Shown here: positions 26,741 through 34,684 of the stretch, piece by piece
Layout: every line of letters starts with the position of its first letter
How positions within the stretch are numbered: the first letter of the stretch is position 1
Origin: a virus
DNA: 52,196 bases
Direction: 5' to 3' (one strand)
IMG/VR virus record: IMGVR_UViG_3300024506_000008
Span: 1 to 52,196 of that record
The notes under the pieces: model-generated
Seen by the model: only the letters and a program-made list of their open reading frames with translations
Told to the model about the DNA's origin: nothing
The model's database searches: none
Made by a program: the position numbers and the translations under genes

Positions 26741-27651
26741 AAAGAATCCTTATCTAAAAAATATTGAACATCCACATCCCAAAGAGGACTGCCAATAGCC
26801 AAAAGCTTTGGAATAAGAACCTCGCTGTTCTTTCTATTGCCCGAGAATATAAATTGACAATACCCCGCAAATTCGTGTTGCAGCAATCTCATATTATGGT
26901 AAATAAATTTAAGATTCGCCTTATGAGGAGTAAAGTCATTATTACTACTTATACGTTCTAAAGTAGATTCCACGACAATAAACAGATAACACTCCATCTC
27001 CTTCGCTCTCTGAAGCTCGCGCTTGAACCTGTCTAGGTTATCTCCCACTAAAGTTCCTTTAAAATCAGACTCTGACTTGCGGTCCACAAATGTTTTTGTA
27101 TAATTGGCCCCGCTGGCAGTGTAATCGCCAAAATCTAGCTTAACTTGCTTCTCGTTTTTAAAACTCAACGGTTGTTGCTCTCTTGTATCCACAAAGATTT
27201 CAACTTCAGAAAAGTCTTCATAAAACTTTTTTGGCAAACTCCTTCTAAACATTGGCTCTGCCCCAATTTCGTCGCAGGCTTTAGAGTAACTGCCAAAATG
27301 CTTTTTATACAAATCAATTGTTGGCATCTCACTAGTTTCCAACTCCAAGTGAAACGGTGCGTATTTTAAATCTTTACTTTCGACCCTGTACGCAAGCATC
27401 TTTTTGATCTGCGCTTTGACATTTTCTGCTGACTCTATCTCGCACCACCTCAAAAGCTGCTCTCTATTTTCAAAGTCCTTCTCAAAATACGACTCTTTGT
27501 CTTTAAACGGAAGCAAGGTTCCAGTCAAAAGATTTTTGCGGGGATAGTAAGTAGTGTAGTATTCACCCAAAGAAGCCTTATGCTTCTTTAAGTGAGCGTG
27601 CAAGCTTCTCTCAGAAGGAAAAGAAACGTCGCATATTTTACACTGCATCAT
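26689..27651 (-). CDS. ERCC4-type nuclease with N-terminal C2H2 zinc finger
   Basis: A 320-residue protein. A C2H2-like finger is formed by C4, C7, H20 and H24 (CKICDVSF...HAHLKKH). A second half has the XPF/MUS81-type nuclease signature: VDTREQQP (154-161), LDFGDYT (172-178), VDRKSESDF (189-197) and RFKREL (208-213). Such enzymes cut branched or flapped DNA. The gene is placed between a probable small terminase and the large terminase and overlaps both (14 and 52 nt). A branch-trimming role before packaging, like T4 endonuclease VII by function, is inferred. Confidence 0.75.
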   Translation of the reverse strand: MMQCKICDVSFPSERSLHAHLKKHKASLGEYYTTYYPRKNLLTGTLLPFKDKESYFEKDFENREQLLRWCEIESAENVKAQIKKMLAYRVESKDLKYAPFHLELETSEMPTIDLYKKHFGSYSKACDEIGAEPMFRRSLPKKFYEDFSEVEIFVDTREQQPLSFKNEKQVKLDFGDYTASGANYTKTFVDRKSESDFKGTLVGDNLDRFKRELQRAKEMECYLFIVVESTLERISSNNDFTPHKANLKFIYHNMRLLQHEFAGYCQFIFSGNRKNSEVLIPKLLAIGSPLWDVDVQYFLDKDSLWLGSKETKKEKAPSAR

Positions 27652-28699
27652 CTAATGATATGCCAAGAATACGAGCTTTCCATTCCGACATACTCTCCAG
27701 TCTTTGCGCTTCATCCTTAACCAGAGACCTTTGCATCTCAGCGATCTTCACCATATTAGCTCGCTCTTCTTCGTCTTGAAACATTTGCACAATTGACAAA
27801 ACAGACGCATTTTCCTTTTGTTTTGCATTAATTCTGCCTGCTCTATCACCTTGCAGCTTTTTAATTAAGCTTTCAACGCGACCTTCGCATTGGTGATACT
27901 CCCCGCTTTTGGCTTTGATAATCTCGGCCAAACGAATACTCATTTCATTTTGTTCCTGCGTCTCTTCAAACATTTTATTCAGCTTGTCCAAGTGACGCGA
28001 AGTAGTTTCGAGGTTAATGATTTCTTTGCAAACATTCATATACAAATTAACCTCGTCCGCAGTGAGATCAGGCTTGTCCCAAGTCATACGTATAAACTCC
28101 TCCTCAAAAATATTCCTATCCTCTTGGGATGTATAGCAATTGATGATCTTTTGGAAGCGGGAATTGGATAAGTTTATGGCGAGTTTATCTATGCAATACT
28201 TGTGGTGACGGCTGATCTTTTCTTTATTCAGATTTTCGCCTGTTGCCGCATTGATTTTATTTATAACGCGCTCTACTGAGCGCGGAACTTGATATTTGAC
28301 GCCTAGCGCCGTTTCATTTTCTGGCATTGACCCATCCCCAATTGAGCGTAAATACTCCATCACTGTTCTGTGCTCAGTGCTCAACTGCACTACTTGCTTA
28401 TCTGGGTAAACCAACTCCGCTATCTGAAGACTCGCCACCCCCATTTTGGCCTGACCTTCTATAAAATCTTTTTGCTCATCAGTTAGCGGTAAACTTCCAA
28501 CCTTCTGGTACTTAGAAGTCTTGTAATTAATTTTGTTTGCGGCTAAGAAAGCCCTGATTGCGATGCCCTGTTTACTTCTACCATCCAACTCTTCGTCGTT
28601 AAAAAACTTTCTTGTGATTAGATTTAAATCAGGAAATTCAGCCGCAAGCTTTTTAATCTTTTCTCCATCTTCTGGGGTAAATTTAATTTCTAGATTCAT
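27638..28699 (-). CDS. DNA-binding-type helical protein, possible small terminase
   Basis: A 353-residue, mostly helical and charged protein. A possible helix-turn-helix lies near residues 75-105 (QKDFIEGQAKMGVASLQIAE, then LVYPD). Residues 220-340 are long amphipathic helices, possibly coiled coil. It precedes the nuclease and large terminase genes, the position of small terminase subunits, which bind the packaging site and assemble through helical domains. It is longer than typical small terminases (about 100-200 residues). It overlaps the sigma-like gene by 17 nt and the nuclease gene by 14 nt. Confidence 0.4.
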   Translation of the reverse strand: MNLEIKFTPEDGEKIKKLAAEFPDLNLITRKFFNDEELDGRSKQGIAIRAFLAANKINYKTSKYQKVGSLPLTDEQKDFIEGQAKMGVASLQIAELVYPDKQVVQLSTEHRTVMEYLRSIGDGSMPENETALGVKYQVPRSVERVINKINAATGENLNKEKISRHHKYCIDKLAINLSNSRFQKIINCYTSQEDRNIFEEEFIRMTWDKPDLTADEVNLYMNVCKEIINLETTSRHLDKLNKMFEETQEQNEMSIRLAEIIKAKSGEYHQCEGRVESLIKKLQGDRAGRINAKQKENASVLSIVQMFQDEEERANMVKIAEMQRSLVKDEAQRLESMSEWKARILGISLDDAV

Positions 28700-29438
28700 A
28701 ACCAGTGATGATGTCCTCGTTTTGTAGAATTTTTAAAGCGATCTGCTTAAAAAGCTTCTTTAAATTCTTGATTTGCTTGTATCCCGCCTTCTTGCCCTTT
28801 TCATTTGTCTTGTACCCCATTTCTGCGGCAACCTTTTCTTCATCTGCTCCATCGATATAGAGTCTGGCATAAACCTTGTACTGTTTCGGTGCAAGATAAA
28901 GCCTCATCTCTTCGTGTAGCTTATTTGCGCTGGACAATATGTCCAAACTGCTGTCTTTCATTGCATAGACATTGTCTATATGGCCTTCTATGGAAACAGA
29001 AAGCTTAACATCATAAGCACTCTTCTTGGTCTTTTCCCATTTACGATAAAGCGGGCATTCTGAGCATTGCAGTCCGCTTGGAGTAACAGAGCAGGCAGGC
29101 GGCTCATTCCCCTGATTGTATTTGCAACTTAAACAAGGACGAACGTAATTGGAGTAATTATTTCTTAAAAGATTCTTGATTTGATTGGATGCGATTCTAG
29201 CCAACCAAGGCTCAAGAGGCCGATCCTGTTTCCACATATGCCACTTTTTGGAGATGTGAAATCTAATTATTTGCGCCACATCTTCGAAATCCATCCACGC
29301 AACAGCCTTTAGCTGCCACATATATCTGTGCTTTTCGATTATCCGATCTACTACGTCTTGCTTTTCCTCGTACTTAATCTTGCGCCTCATTCTTTGAGCT
29401 TCCGTATTTCTGAGGAGACAAGTCTGATATGCCGTCAC
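28683..29438 (-). CDS. Phage sigma-like transcription factor (late-type), with Zn-knuckle insert
   Basis: Up to 251 residues; an ATG at 29390 (MRRKIKYEEK) is an alternative start with a shorter overlap. Residues 45-95 match sigma-70 region 2 (WMDFEDVAQIIRFHISKKW, PWLARIASNQIKNLLRN). Residues 102-128 carry five cysteines (C102, C105, C116, C125, C128) as a possible zinc knuckle. Residues 176-235 resemble region 4 (LAPKQYKVYARLYIDG, then EEKVAAEMGYK). This architecture suggests a late sigma factor like T4 gp55. It may recognise the TGTAAA(G/A/T)TA motif near structural genes. It overlaps both neighbours in the cluster. Confidence 0.65.
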   Translation of the reverse strand: MTAYQTCLLRNTEAQRMRRKIKYEEKQDVVDRIIEKHRYMWQLKAVAWMDFEDVAQIIRFHISKKWHMWKQDRPLEPWLARIASNQIKNLLRNNYSNYVRPCLSCKYNQGNEPPACSVTPSGLQCSECPLYRKWEKTKKSAYDVKLSVSIEGHIDNVYAMKDSSLDILSSANKLHEEMRLYLAPKQYKVYARLYIDGADEEKVAAEMGYKTNEKGKKAGYKQIKNLKKLFKQIALKILQNEDIITGYESRN

Positions 29439-29757
29439 GACGAATTGGCTTGAACTTTTGTGTTCTTGCTGTCGTTGGCGAAGTAGAAAGCTCTTCTAAA
29501 CTAAAGGCTCTGAAGCCTCCTTCGATAGAGATTTCTACATCTAACTTGTCTAAATGAGGAAGCTCATTAATGTCGCTCTGATCCTCTGAAATTTCTTCGT
29601 TGTCAGCAGGCTCTACTGTTTTTTGTGGCTGCACTCTTGCGGAACTCTGCTGAACAGCCTTTGCTGTCATTGGTGAGCCGCATTTTGAACAGAAGTTGGG
29701 CGGAAAACCAGCATATTGATGCTTTGCTCCGCAACTAGAGCAGAAAACAGTGGACAT
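29374..29757 (-). CDS. Zinc-ribbon protein
   Basis: A 127-residue protein with an N-terminal zinc ribbon: FCSSCG (residues 5-10) and FCSKCG (22-27), two CxxC pairs. The remainder is hydrophilic and probably disordered up to residue 80 (Gln, Ser, Pro, Glu), then a short conserved-looking helix FRAFSLEEL and a basic end. It follows the membrane protein gene by 2 nt and overlaps the sigma-like gene. Such small zinc ribbons often act with nucleic acid or transcription proteins, so it may be a partner of the sigma-like factor. That link is guessed from position. Confidence 0.55.
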   Translation of the reverse strand: MSTVFCSSCGAKHQYAGFPPNFCSKCGSPMTAKAVQQSSARVQPQKTVEPADNEEISEDQSDINELPHLDKLDVEISIEGGFRAFSLEELSTSPTTARTQKFKPIRRDGISDLSPQKYGSSKNEAQD

Positions 29758-29759
29758 TT

Positions 29760-30107
29760 TTATTTGTTTTTATCCAAACGGTCCACCTTTTCGTTAAGGT
29801 TTTCCATTCTCATTAATATTTTAGCAATATCCTTCTGAATTTCAACCATCTTATCAGTATTTACTGGATCTCCTTCATCATCCACTATCTTAGACAAACG
29901 CCGAGATATGTTTTTTACCTCGGCGTTTACATACGAAATCTGCTGCGCTTGAATCTTTATCTCTTGGGCTACTGGGGTGAAATCACTCTTTGTCACGTAG
30001 GTAGCATTTAAATAAAAAAGAGCAGAGGCGATGACGATACCACCAAACACCTTTATGATATTTGCCCAATTACTTAAGATTGCTATTTTTATTTCGCCTC
30101 TGCTCAT
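29760..30107 (-). CDS. Small membrane protein with coiled coil
   Basis: A 115-residue protein with one transmembrane helix near residues 18-36 (IIKVFGGIVIASALFYLNA) after a short N-terminal segment, followed by a long helical coiled-coil-like part (residues 45-115, rich in Q/K/E/I). Arrangement N-in or N-out is uncertain. Similar one-TM coiled-coil proteins include phage spanin-like and assembly proteins, but no lipobox or cleavage site is seen. It overlaps the PhoH gene by 38 nt. Function unknown. Confidence 0.5.
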   Translation of the reverse strand: MSRGEIKIAILSNWANIIKVFGGIVIASALFYLNATYVTKSDFTPVAQEIKIQAQQISYVNAEVKNISRRLSKIVDDEGDPVNTDKMVEIQKDIAKILMRMENLNEKVDRLDKNK

Positions 30108-30831
30108 TAGTAGCCCTATCTATCTTCTTTACAATAAATTTTAGGATTTGGCTTCTTTTTATATCATCTTCTGTAAATTTAAATGTTAGTATGCCATTTT
30201 GACTCGATTCCTCGTCGGCAAACAGCTCAAAGAAATCCTCAAAACCGTTTTGGCCACGCATATCAGACTGCATAAAATCACCACAAAGGAAGATCTTTGA
30301 CCCTTCACCGATTCTAGTGATAAGTGTTGTAATCTCTTTATGGGTAAAGTTTTGCACTTCATCCGCAATTACAATTTTATCAGAAAGGGTACTGCCTCTA
30401 AGAAAGTTGACTGGAATAGCCGCAATGCGACCGTCCTCTTTCAGTTTGTTGGCGTCAGTAGCCTCGATAATTTCGTGTATTTTATCTTCTAATGGCTGGA
30501 GGAAGGGCTGGAACTTCTCGTTAATTGTTCCGGGCAGAGAGCCAAGGGATCTTTCGCCGCTCTCAATGATTGTCCTGACATAAACTACCTCCTTTTCCGA
30601 TTCTTTGATTAGGTTTAAGGCAGCATAAACTGCCATAAAAGTTTTTGATGTTCCTGCTGGCCCAGCAATAAATACTATTTTAGTATTTTCATCCATTAGC
30701 ATTTTCAGCAACTCTTGCTGCTTCTCGCTGAATTTAAATTTCCGCTCCTTAAATTTTAACTCATAATTTAGTTGAGGGATTACGATATCTGCGGGTTTAT
30801 TCTTCTTGTTTTTCGAGGCTTTTTTGGCCAT
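30070..30831 (-). CDS. phoH: PhoH-like P-loop ATPase
   Basis: A 253-residue protein with P-loop GPAGTSKT (residues 57-64), conserved LGSLPGTINEKFQPFLQPL (98-116) and Walker B IVIADE (154-159) then LCGDFMQSD (183-191). These match the PhoH family, which is common in phages and predicted to act as an ATP-dependent nucleic-acid enzyme; its exact role in phage infection is not settled. The N-terminus (about 25 residues) is very basic. It is 3 nt downstream of the tube-like gene stop at 30835 and in the same operon. Confidence 0.85.
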   Translation of the reverse strand: MAKKASKNKKNKPADIVIPQLNYELKFKERKFKFSEKQQELLKMLMDENTKIVFIAGPAGTSKTFMAVYAALNLIKESEKEVVYVRTIIESGERSLGSLPGTINEKFQPFLQPLEDKIHEIIEATDANKLKEDGRIAAIPVNFLRGSTLSDKIVIADEVQNFTHKEITTLITRIGEGSKIFLCGDFMQSDMRGQNGFEDFFELFADEESSQNGILTFKFTEDDIKRSQILKFIVKKIDRATNEQRRNKNSNLK

Positions 30832-30834
30832 AAA

Positions 30835-31647
30835 TTAAACCATTTCCTCAACAACTGTGAGGTTGGTTTTTGCAACTCCGTTTGCATCTACTGAGAAAGA
30901 TTGATTTGTGAGCACTCCAGTAATACCAATCACGTTACTGTCAGCCATTGTTATCTGACAATTCATCGTCTGATTCGGCTGATAATCAGAGATCCAATTT
31001 AGGTTTGAAATACCGTTAATCTGCAACGTTTTGGTGATTCTGGCTACACTAACTTTTGTCGGGTACTCTTGACCAATTTCATAATTAGCTGCGCGATCAA
31101 CAGAGACTTCAAAAGAAATATTTTCGTATTCGGTAATTGGTCCAGAAAAATATCCAGCGTTTGTGATTGCAATCGAAGTTCCGCGTAACGGAGAAATTAA
31201 ACTTGCAGATGATTCTGATGGAGTTTGAGAGGTGATGCCTGCTCCCGTTGCCATTCCGTAAGAATCAAACTGTAAAGAAACCTGACAAACTCTCCAAGGT
31301 TCAAAAACAGCGCCAAAACTTTTTAGAAAACACTTGTCGAAACGATAGCTTGGAATCTGGATGTATGATCCGCTCGTAAAATCGCCAGTCAATGCCAGCA
31401 GCCCAGTGATCTGATTTCCTCCCGCGCCCGTAACAGGAACGATTGTAGCTGAAACAGTTGCAGATTTTGGACCAGTCTGATTGTAGTAGTCCTCTTCGCC
31501 ACCAATTCTTTTGATTCTCTGAATGTTCGCAGAGTTGCTGGCGTTAATATTTAATGCGTAAAGTCTGTTATATGTTCCCGTATTCAGGGATTGCTCGTCT
31601 CCCGTGGAGACATATCCAAGAATATTGTTGTAACTTATATATGACAT
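30835..31647 (-). CDS. Tail-tube-like structural protein (second)
   Basis: A 270-residue beta-rich protein without signal peptide. A segment near residues 170-210 (YENISFEVSVDRAANYEIGQ, then PTKVSVARITKTLQINGIS) resembles the conserved part of tail tube proteins, including the one at 2267-3421 (IQNLSIEIPIGRTTLERLG...VEVTVNMSAI). The early part (residues 55-115) has repeated beta strands with SATVSATIVPVTG. It begins the minus-strand head/packaging operon with a promoter motif 6 nt before ATG. It may be a tube variant, tail terminator or neck component. Confidence 0.5.
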   Translation of the reverse strand: MSYISYNNILGYVSTGDEQSLNTGTYNRLYALNINASNSANIQRIKRIGGEEDYYNQTGPKSATVSATIVPVTGAGGNQITGLLALTGDFTSGSYIQIPSYRFDKCFLKSFGAVFEPWRVCQVSLQFDSYGMATGAGITSQTPSESSASLISPLRGTSIAITNAGYFSGPITEYENISFEVSVDRAANYEIGQEYPTKVSVARITKTLQINGISNLNWISDYQPNQTMNCQITMADSNVIGITGVLTNQSFSVDANGVAKTNLTVVEEMV

Positions 31648-31653
31648 TACTAG

Positions 31654-31663
31654 TATTTTACAC
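31654..31663 (-). promoter_or_regulatory. Late-type promoter motif GTGTAAAATA
   Basis: On the minus strand GTGTAAAATA ends 6 nt before ATG at 31647, in the divergent 85-bp gap with the AbrB-like gene. It is the apparent start signal of the long minus-strand head and packaging block and predicts a start at or near the ATG. Confidence 0.55.
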
Positions 31664-31732
31664 TAGTTCTGCGTTTATTCCAATCCGTAAAATTTATAGA
31701 AAAAGATCAGCACAACTTACTATACCATTAGC

Positions 31733-31969
31733 ATGAACGGCAAAGGATCTAAACCGCGTCCATTTTCAGTAAAGTATGACCAGTACTCCGAAAACTGGGA
31801 CAACATTTTTAACCAGAAAAATATCATTGTTCCCCTAAAAACACTTGACAACGGCGACCAATATATTGAGATTCCTGAAAAGATGCTGAAAAGCTTAGGT
31901 TGGAAAGAGGGCGATGATATCGAGTGGGCGGAATTAGAAGACGGTAAATTTAAACTTAAAAAAAAATAA
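31733..31969 (+). CDS. AbrB/SpoVT-like DNA-binding protein
   Basis: A 78-residue protein. Residues 1-30 (NGKGSKPRPFSVKYDQYSENW) resemble the start of a known small phage protein family. Residues 44-78 match the swapped-hairpin AbrB fold: YIEIPEKMLKSLGWKEGDDIE, then ELEDGKFKLKKK, as in antitoxin-type DNA-binding domains. It probably binds DNA as a dimer and may regulate the divergent promoters here. It is the first gene of a plus-strand unit and is 1 nt before the next gene. The regulatory target is inferred. Confidence 0.6.
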   Translation: MNGKGSKPRPFSVKYDQYSENWDNIFNQKNIIVPLKTLDNGDQYIEIPEKMLKSLGWKEGDDIEWAELEDGKFKLKKK

Positions 31970-31970
31970 T

Positions 31971-32552
31971 ATGGGCATGTTTGACACTATCGCGGTAGCT
32001 GAAAAGCTTCCCATCACCCAAGAGATGATTGATCTTGGCTTGGAGAAAAAGCTTCAAGAGTTCCAAAGCAAAGACCTAAACTGTTGCCTCGATCTGTATT
32101 TTATGCAGAACGGCAGACTCTTTGTGGAAAAGTACAAGGAGACAAAATGGATTGAGGGCGATAAAAAAGCCAAAAGCATTTTTTCGCGGCTTGGCCATAT
32201 GGAAAGAAATGACCCTTACCAAGAGGACACTCATTTTCACGGCAAGGTTAATTTTTATAATTATATTATGGATGTTGCTGGAAAGTACGATTGTATGATT
32301 GAGTTCTGTGCAACTTACAATAAGGGGCAACTGGAAAAAATTGAACTTGTGGAGTTTGAAAAAACCGACAATACTCCGCGCAAGGAGCGCGATTTAGCTT
32401 GGCGAAAAGAAGCAGACAGAATCCGAAACGCTTGGTACAACAAGTATTTTAAATTTTATCAAATTAAAAGAGCCGTTGGCTACAGATTTTTCTACAAGCC
32501 TCTGATCTGGCTGAGCATAAAAATTAGCAGCCTCGCGCGTTTTTTTCTTTAA
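31971..32552 (+). CDS. Conserved phage protein, MGMFDTI family
   Basis: A 193-residue protein beginning MGMFDTIAVAEKLPIT, a start shared by many hypothetical phage proteins. The middle holds DLYFMQNGRLFVEKY and FHGKVNFYNYIMD; the C-terminus is basic and partly hydrophobic (residues 165-193) and might contact membrane. No catalytic residues are recognised. It is 1 nt from both the previous and the next gene, so all three are translated from one mRNA. Function unknown. Confidence 0.6.
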   Translation: MGMFDTIAVAEKLPITQEMIDLGLEKKLQEFQSKDLNCCLDLYFMQNGRLFVEKYKETKWIEGDKKAKSIFSRLGHMERNDPYQEDTHFHGKVNFYNYIMDVAGKYDCMIEFCATYNKGQLEKIELVEFEKTDNTPRKERDLAWRKEADRIRNAWYNKYFKFYQIKRAVGYRFFYKPLIWLSIKISSLARFFL

Positions 32553-32553
32553 T

Positions 32554-33171
32554 ATGAAACCCTATTCTTTTGAGGAGCATCTGACTAAAAAGTATGAAAA
32601 GACTGTTTGGTGGTGGCCTTGCAAGTGGTACATCGAGCCTTACGCGCTTTCTTTCGACGGTTGGGAGCACAATGCTCAATATTATAAGTCTAATTATCCA
32701 GTTCAGTATTTTCTGCGCCGCGAACTTCCTTGTTTATGGAGTGTACGTATTGTTATGCCTCTGCGCGAGTTGAAGTACGAGATCAAGGGGCGCTTGCGTA
32801 ATCCGAGAAAGGAAATGCGCGACAGCGTATTCTCTCATCGCTGGCAGGACTTGACTTATACGATTGTAAATTTCCACATTCAGGCGGTCATTGAATTTGT
32901 AGATCGTGAAAAATGTTTCGATCACGTTGTTTATTCCGATACTGAGGTTCACAAAAAATTTGAAAGAGAATTAAAGGAAATGTACAACTATGCAAAAACT
33001 GGAAGAGATGAATTAGAGAAATCTCTTGACAAGGCTTACGAAAGAGTCGATCACAGCAAGCATTATGAAGAGGCTTACAAAGAGGTTCATACTATTGAAC
33101 AAGCCATTGAAGATCACGATACAAAGTTGTGTCGATGGGTCATAGAAAACAGACAATTTTTTTGGGTTTAA
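32554..33171 (+). CDS. Hypothetical phage protein
   Basis: A 205-residue protein rich in Trp, Tyr and charged residues. The first half contains many aromatics (KTVWWWPCKWYIEPYALSFDGW); the second (130-205) is helical and charged (FERELKEMYNYAKTGRDELEK...) and ends RQFFWV. There is no signal peptide or membrane segment. It sits between the MGMFDTI protein and the secreted repeat/Ig protein with gaps of 1 and 3 nt. Not recognised. Confidence 0.55.
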   Translation: MKPYSFEEHLTKKYEKTVWWWPCKWYIEPYALSFDGWEHNAQYYKSNYPVQYFLRRELPCLWSVRIVMPLRELKYEIKGRLRNPRKEMRDSVFSHRWQDLTYTIVNFHIQAVIEFVDREKCFDHVVYSDTEVHKKFERELKEMYNYAKTGRDELEKSLDKAYERVDHSKHYEEAYKEVHTIEQAIEDHDTKLCRWVIENRQFFWV

Positions 33172-33174
33172 TCA

Positions 33175-34248
33175 ATGAAAAAGTTAATATTAATCGCATT
33201 CTTATTCCTTTCGCTTCCAGTTTTCTCTGCGGAGAATCCCAGAATTGAAAGTTCAAGATCTAACGGTCGTCAGGTAAACGCGGACTGGGCGGCAACTTCT
33301 GGTCCCGCTTTAATTCTCAATAAGCCAACCATCGTTTCGCCAGTTAACGCAGACTGGAATGCGACATCTGGGCCAGCGATGATTCTGAACAAGCCCACAT
33401 TAAATAATTCGCCTCAGATTAATGCGGATTGGAATGCGACTTCTGGCGTTTCAATGATCTTGAACAAGCCGGTTATTCCCGCTGCTCAAGTCAACGCGGA
33501 CTGGAATGCGACAACTGGCGTAGCTCAAATTTTGAATAAGCCTACGATTGTGAATGCTGACTGGAACGCGACTTCCGGTCCCGCACAGATCTTGAACAAG
33601 CCATCCAGCATCGGATCACAAGTTAACGCAGATTGGAATGCGGCTTCGGGCGCAGCGCAAATCTTAAACAAGCCCGCAACGCTGCCAACAATTCTAAAGA
33701 TTAATACTGTTACGGCAGACTACATTTTGAGAGCTTCTGATCTTGGCGGCACAATTGTTTTCAATCCTCCAGCAGGATCAAGAATCACTCTTGTTATTCC
33801 ACAGGAGTTTGTAGGCTCAGAGATTCTCCCTGTTGGCGCGCAGATTTCTGGCGTAAACACATCAGAATCTTCTTACGTTACTGTTCTTCCCTCAACAGGA
33901 GTAACTCTAACGAATCCTGACAACGCTTTCAGAACTCGCGCGCGCGGGTCTAAGTTCACCTTAACAAAGTACGGACTCAATGTTTGGGGTCTTGATGGCG
34001 ACCTGTTCTCTCTTGAAATGGTGGCCTATATTGGCGACACTATCACCCTAAAGGCGGTGATTGACCGCTCCGCAACTCCTCCTTTCACCTTTACTTGGGC
34101 AAAGAACGGAACAACGATTGTTGGCGCAAACATTGCGAGCTTGTACATTCCTGACGTTGTTAGCGGAGATGCTGGAACTTACACTGTGACTGTCACCAAC
34201 TCTTCTGGAACAAGAAGCAGCGAGACATTCACGCTAGTTGTAAAATGA
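33175..34248 (+). CDS. Secreted repeat protein with C-terminal Ig-like domain
   Basis: A 357-residue protein. Residues 1-20 form a signal peptide (MKKLILIAFLFLSLPVFSAE, cleavage likely after FSA). Residues 36-160 hold six copies of a 19-residue unit such as NADWNATSGPAQILNKP, a pattern common in phage fibres and other surface proteins. Residues about 170-275 form a beta domain, and the C-terminal 80 residues an Ig-like domain (FTFTWAKNGTTIVGANIASLY, then DAGTYTVTVTNSSG). A signal peptide on a phage surface-type protein is unusual and suggests export by the host before or during lysis. The Ig-like end recalls Verrucomicrobia proteins. Confidence 0.65.
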   Translation: MKKLILIAFLFLSLPVFSAENPRIESSRSNGRQVNADWAATSGPALILNKPTIVSPVNADWNATSGPAMILNKPTLNNSPQINADWNATSGVSMILNKPVIPAAQVNADWNATTGVAQILNKPTIVNADWNATSGPAQILNKPSSIGSQVNADWNAASGAAQILNKPATLPTILKINTVTADYILRASDLGGTIVFNPPAGSRITLVIPQEFVGSEILPVGAQISGVNTSESSYVTVLPSTGVTLTNPDNAFRTRARGSKFTLTKYGLNVWGLDGDLFSLEMVAYIGDTITLKAVIDRSATPPFTFTWAKNGTTIVGANIASLYIPDVVSGDAGTYTVTVTNSSGTRSSETFTLVVK

Positions 34249-34487
34249 AGTTTTTTAATTGGATTGGCCGCTCTCTGCAAGAAGGCGACGGGGCTCCTTC
34301 GTCTATTCGACTGCAAATGTTTATCGTTTGTATGGTTGCCGCTGTCTTGCCCTTGTTAATTTGGGCGGGATTGTGCATTTACAGCCAACAAATGCTTGAC
34401 ATTCCCAGCAGCGTCACTGCATTCTGTGGCCTACTTTTTGGCAGCGCAACTGCTGGCAAAGTTTTTCAGTATACCAAAGAACCATGA
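34245..34487 (+). CDS. Small two-helix membrane protein, holin-like
   Basis: An 80-residue protein with two hydrophobic helices (residues 24-48, FIVCMVAAVLPLLIWAGLCIY, and 56-73, VTAFCGLLFGSATAGKVF) joined by a short loop and a charged N-terminus (QEGDGAPSSIRLQ). Size and topology fit phage holins, which form pores in the inner membrane, though other small membrane proteins look alike. It overlaps the secreted-protein gene by 4 nt and the next gene by 4 nt. No lysis enzyme is adjacent; the spanin-like protein and SleB-like hydrolase are elsewhere in this window. Confidence 0.45.
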   Translation: MKFFNWIGRSLQEGDGAPSSIRLQMFIVCMVAAVLPLLIWAGLCIYSQQMLDIPSSVTAFCGLLFGSATAGKVFQYTKEP

Positions 34488-34684
34488 TTAATATTCAAAA
34501 GAAATACCTGAAGGAAATAAGAAGGATCAGAAAAGAAAGAGATGCTTACTACAAGAAAAGTGATGCTGATATTGAGAAATTAGCAAAGCAAATTGGCCTT
34601 TCCTCAGAAGAGGAGATGGAAATCTTCTGGTCGTTTGTAATCAATGATGATGAGTACGCTGTTCAAGTTGTTTCTGGTAAATGA
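34484..34684 (+). CDS. Hypothetical small protein
   Basis: A 66-residue, highly charged helical protein (MINIQKKYLKEIRRIRKERDAY...) with an acidic second half (LSSEEEMEIFWSF). It overlaps both neighbours by 4 nt, indicating coupled translation. No known family was recognised. Confidence 0.5.
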   Translation: MINIQKKYLKEIRRIRKERDAYYKKSDADIEKLAKQIGLSSEEEMEIFWSFVINDDEYAVQVVSGK

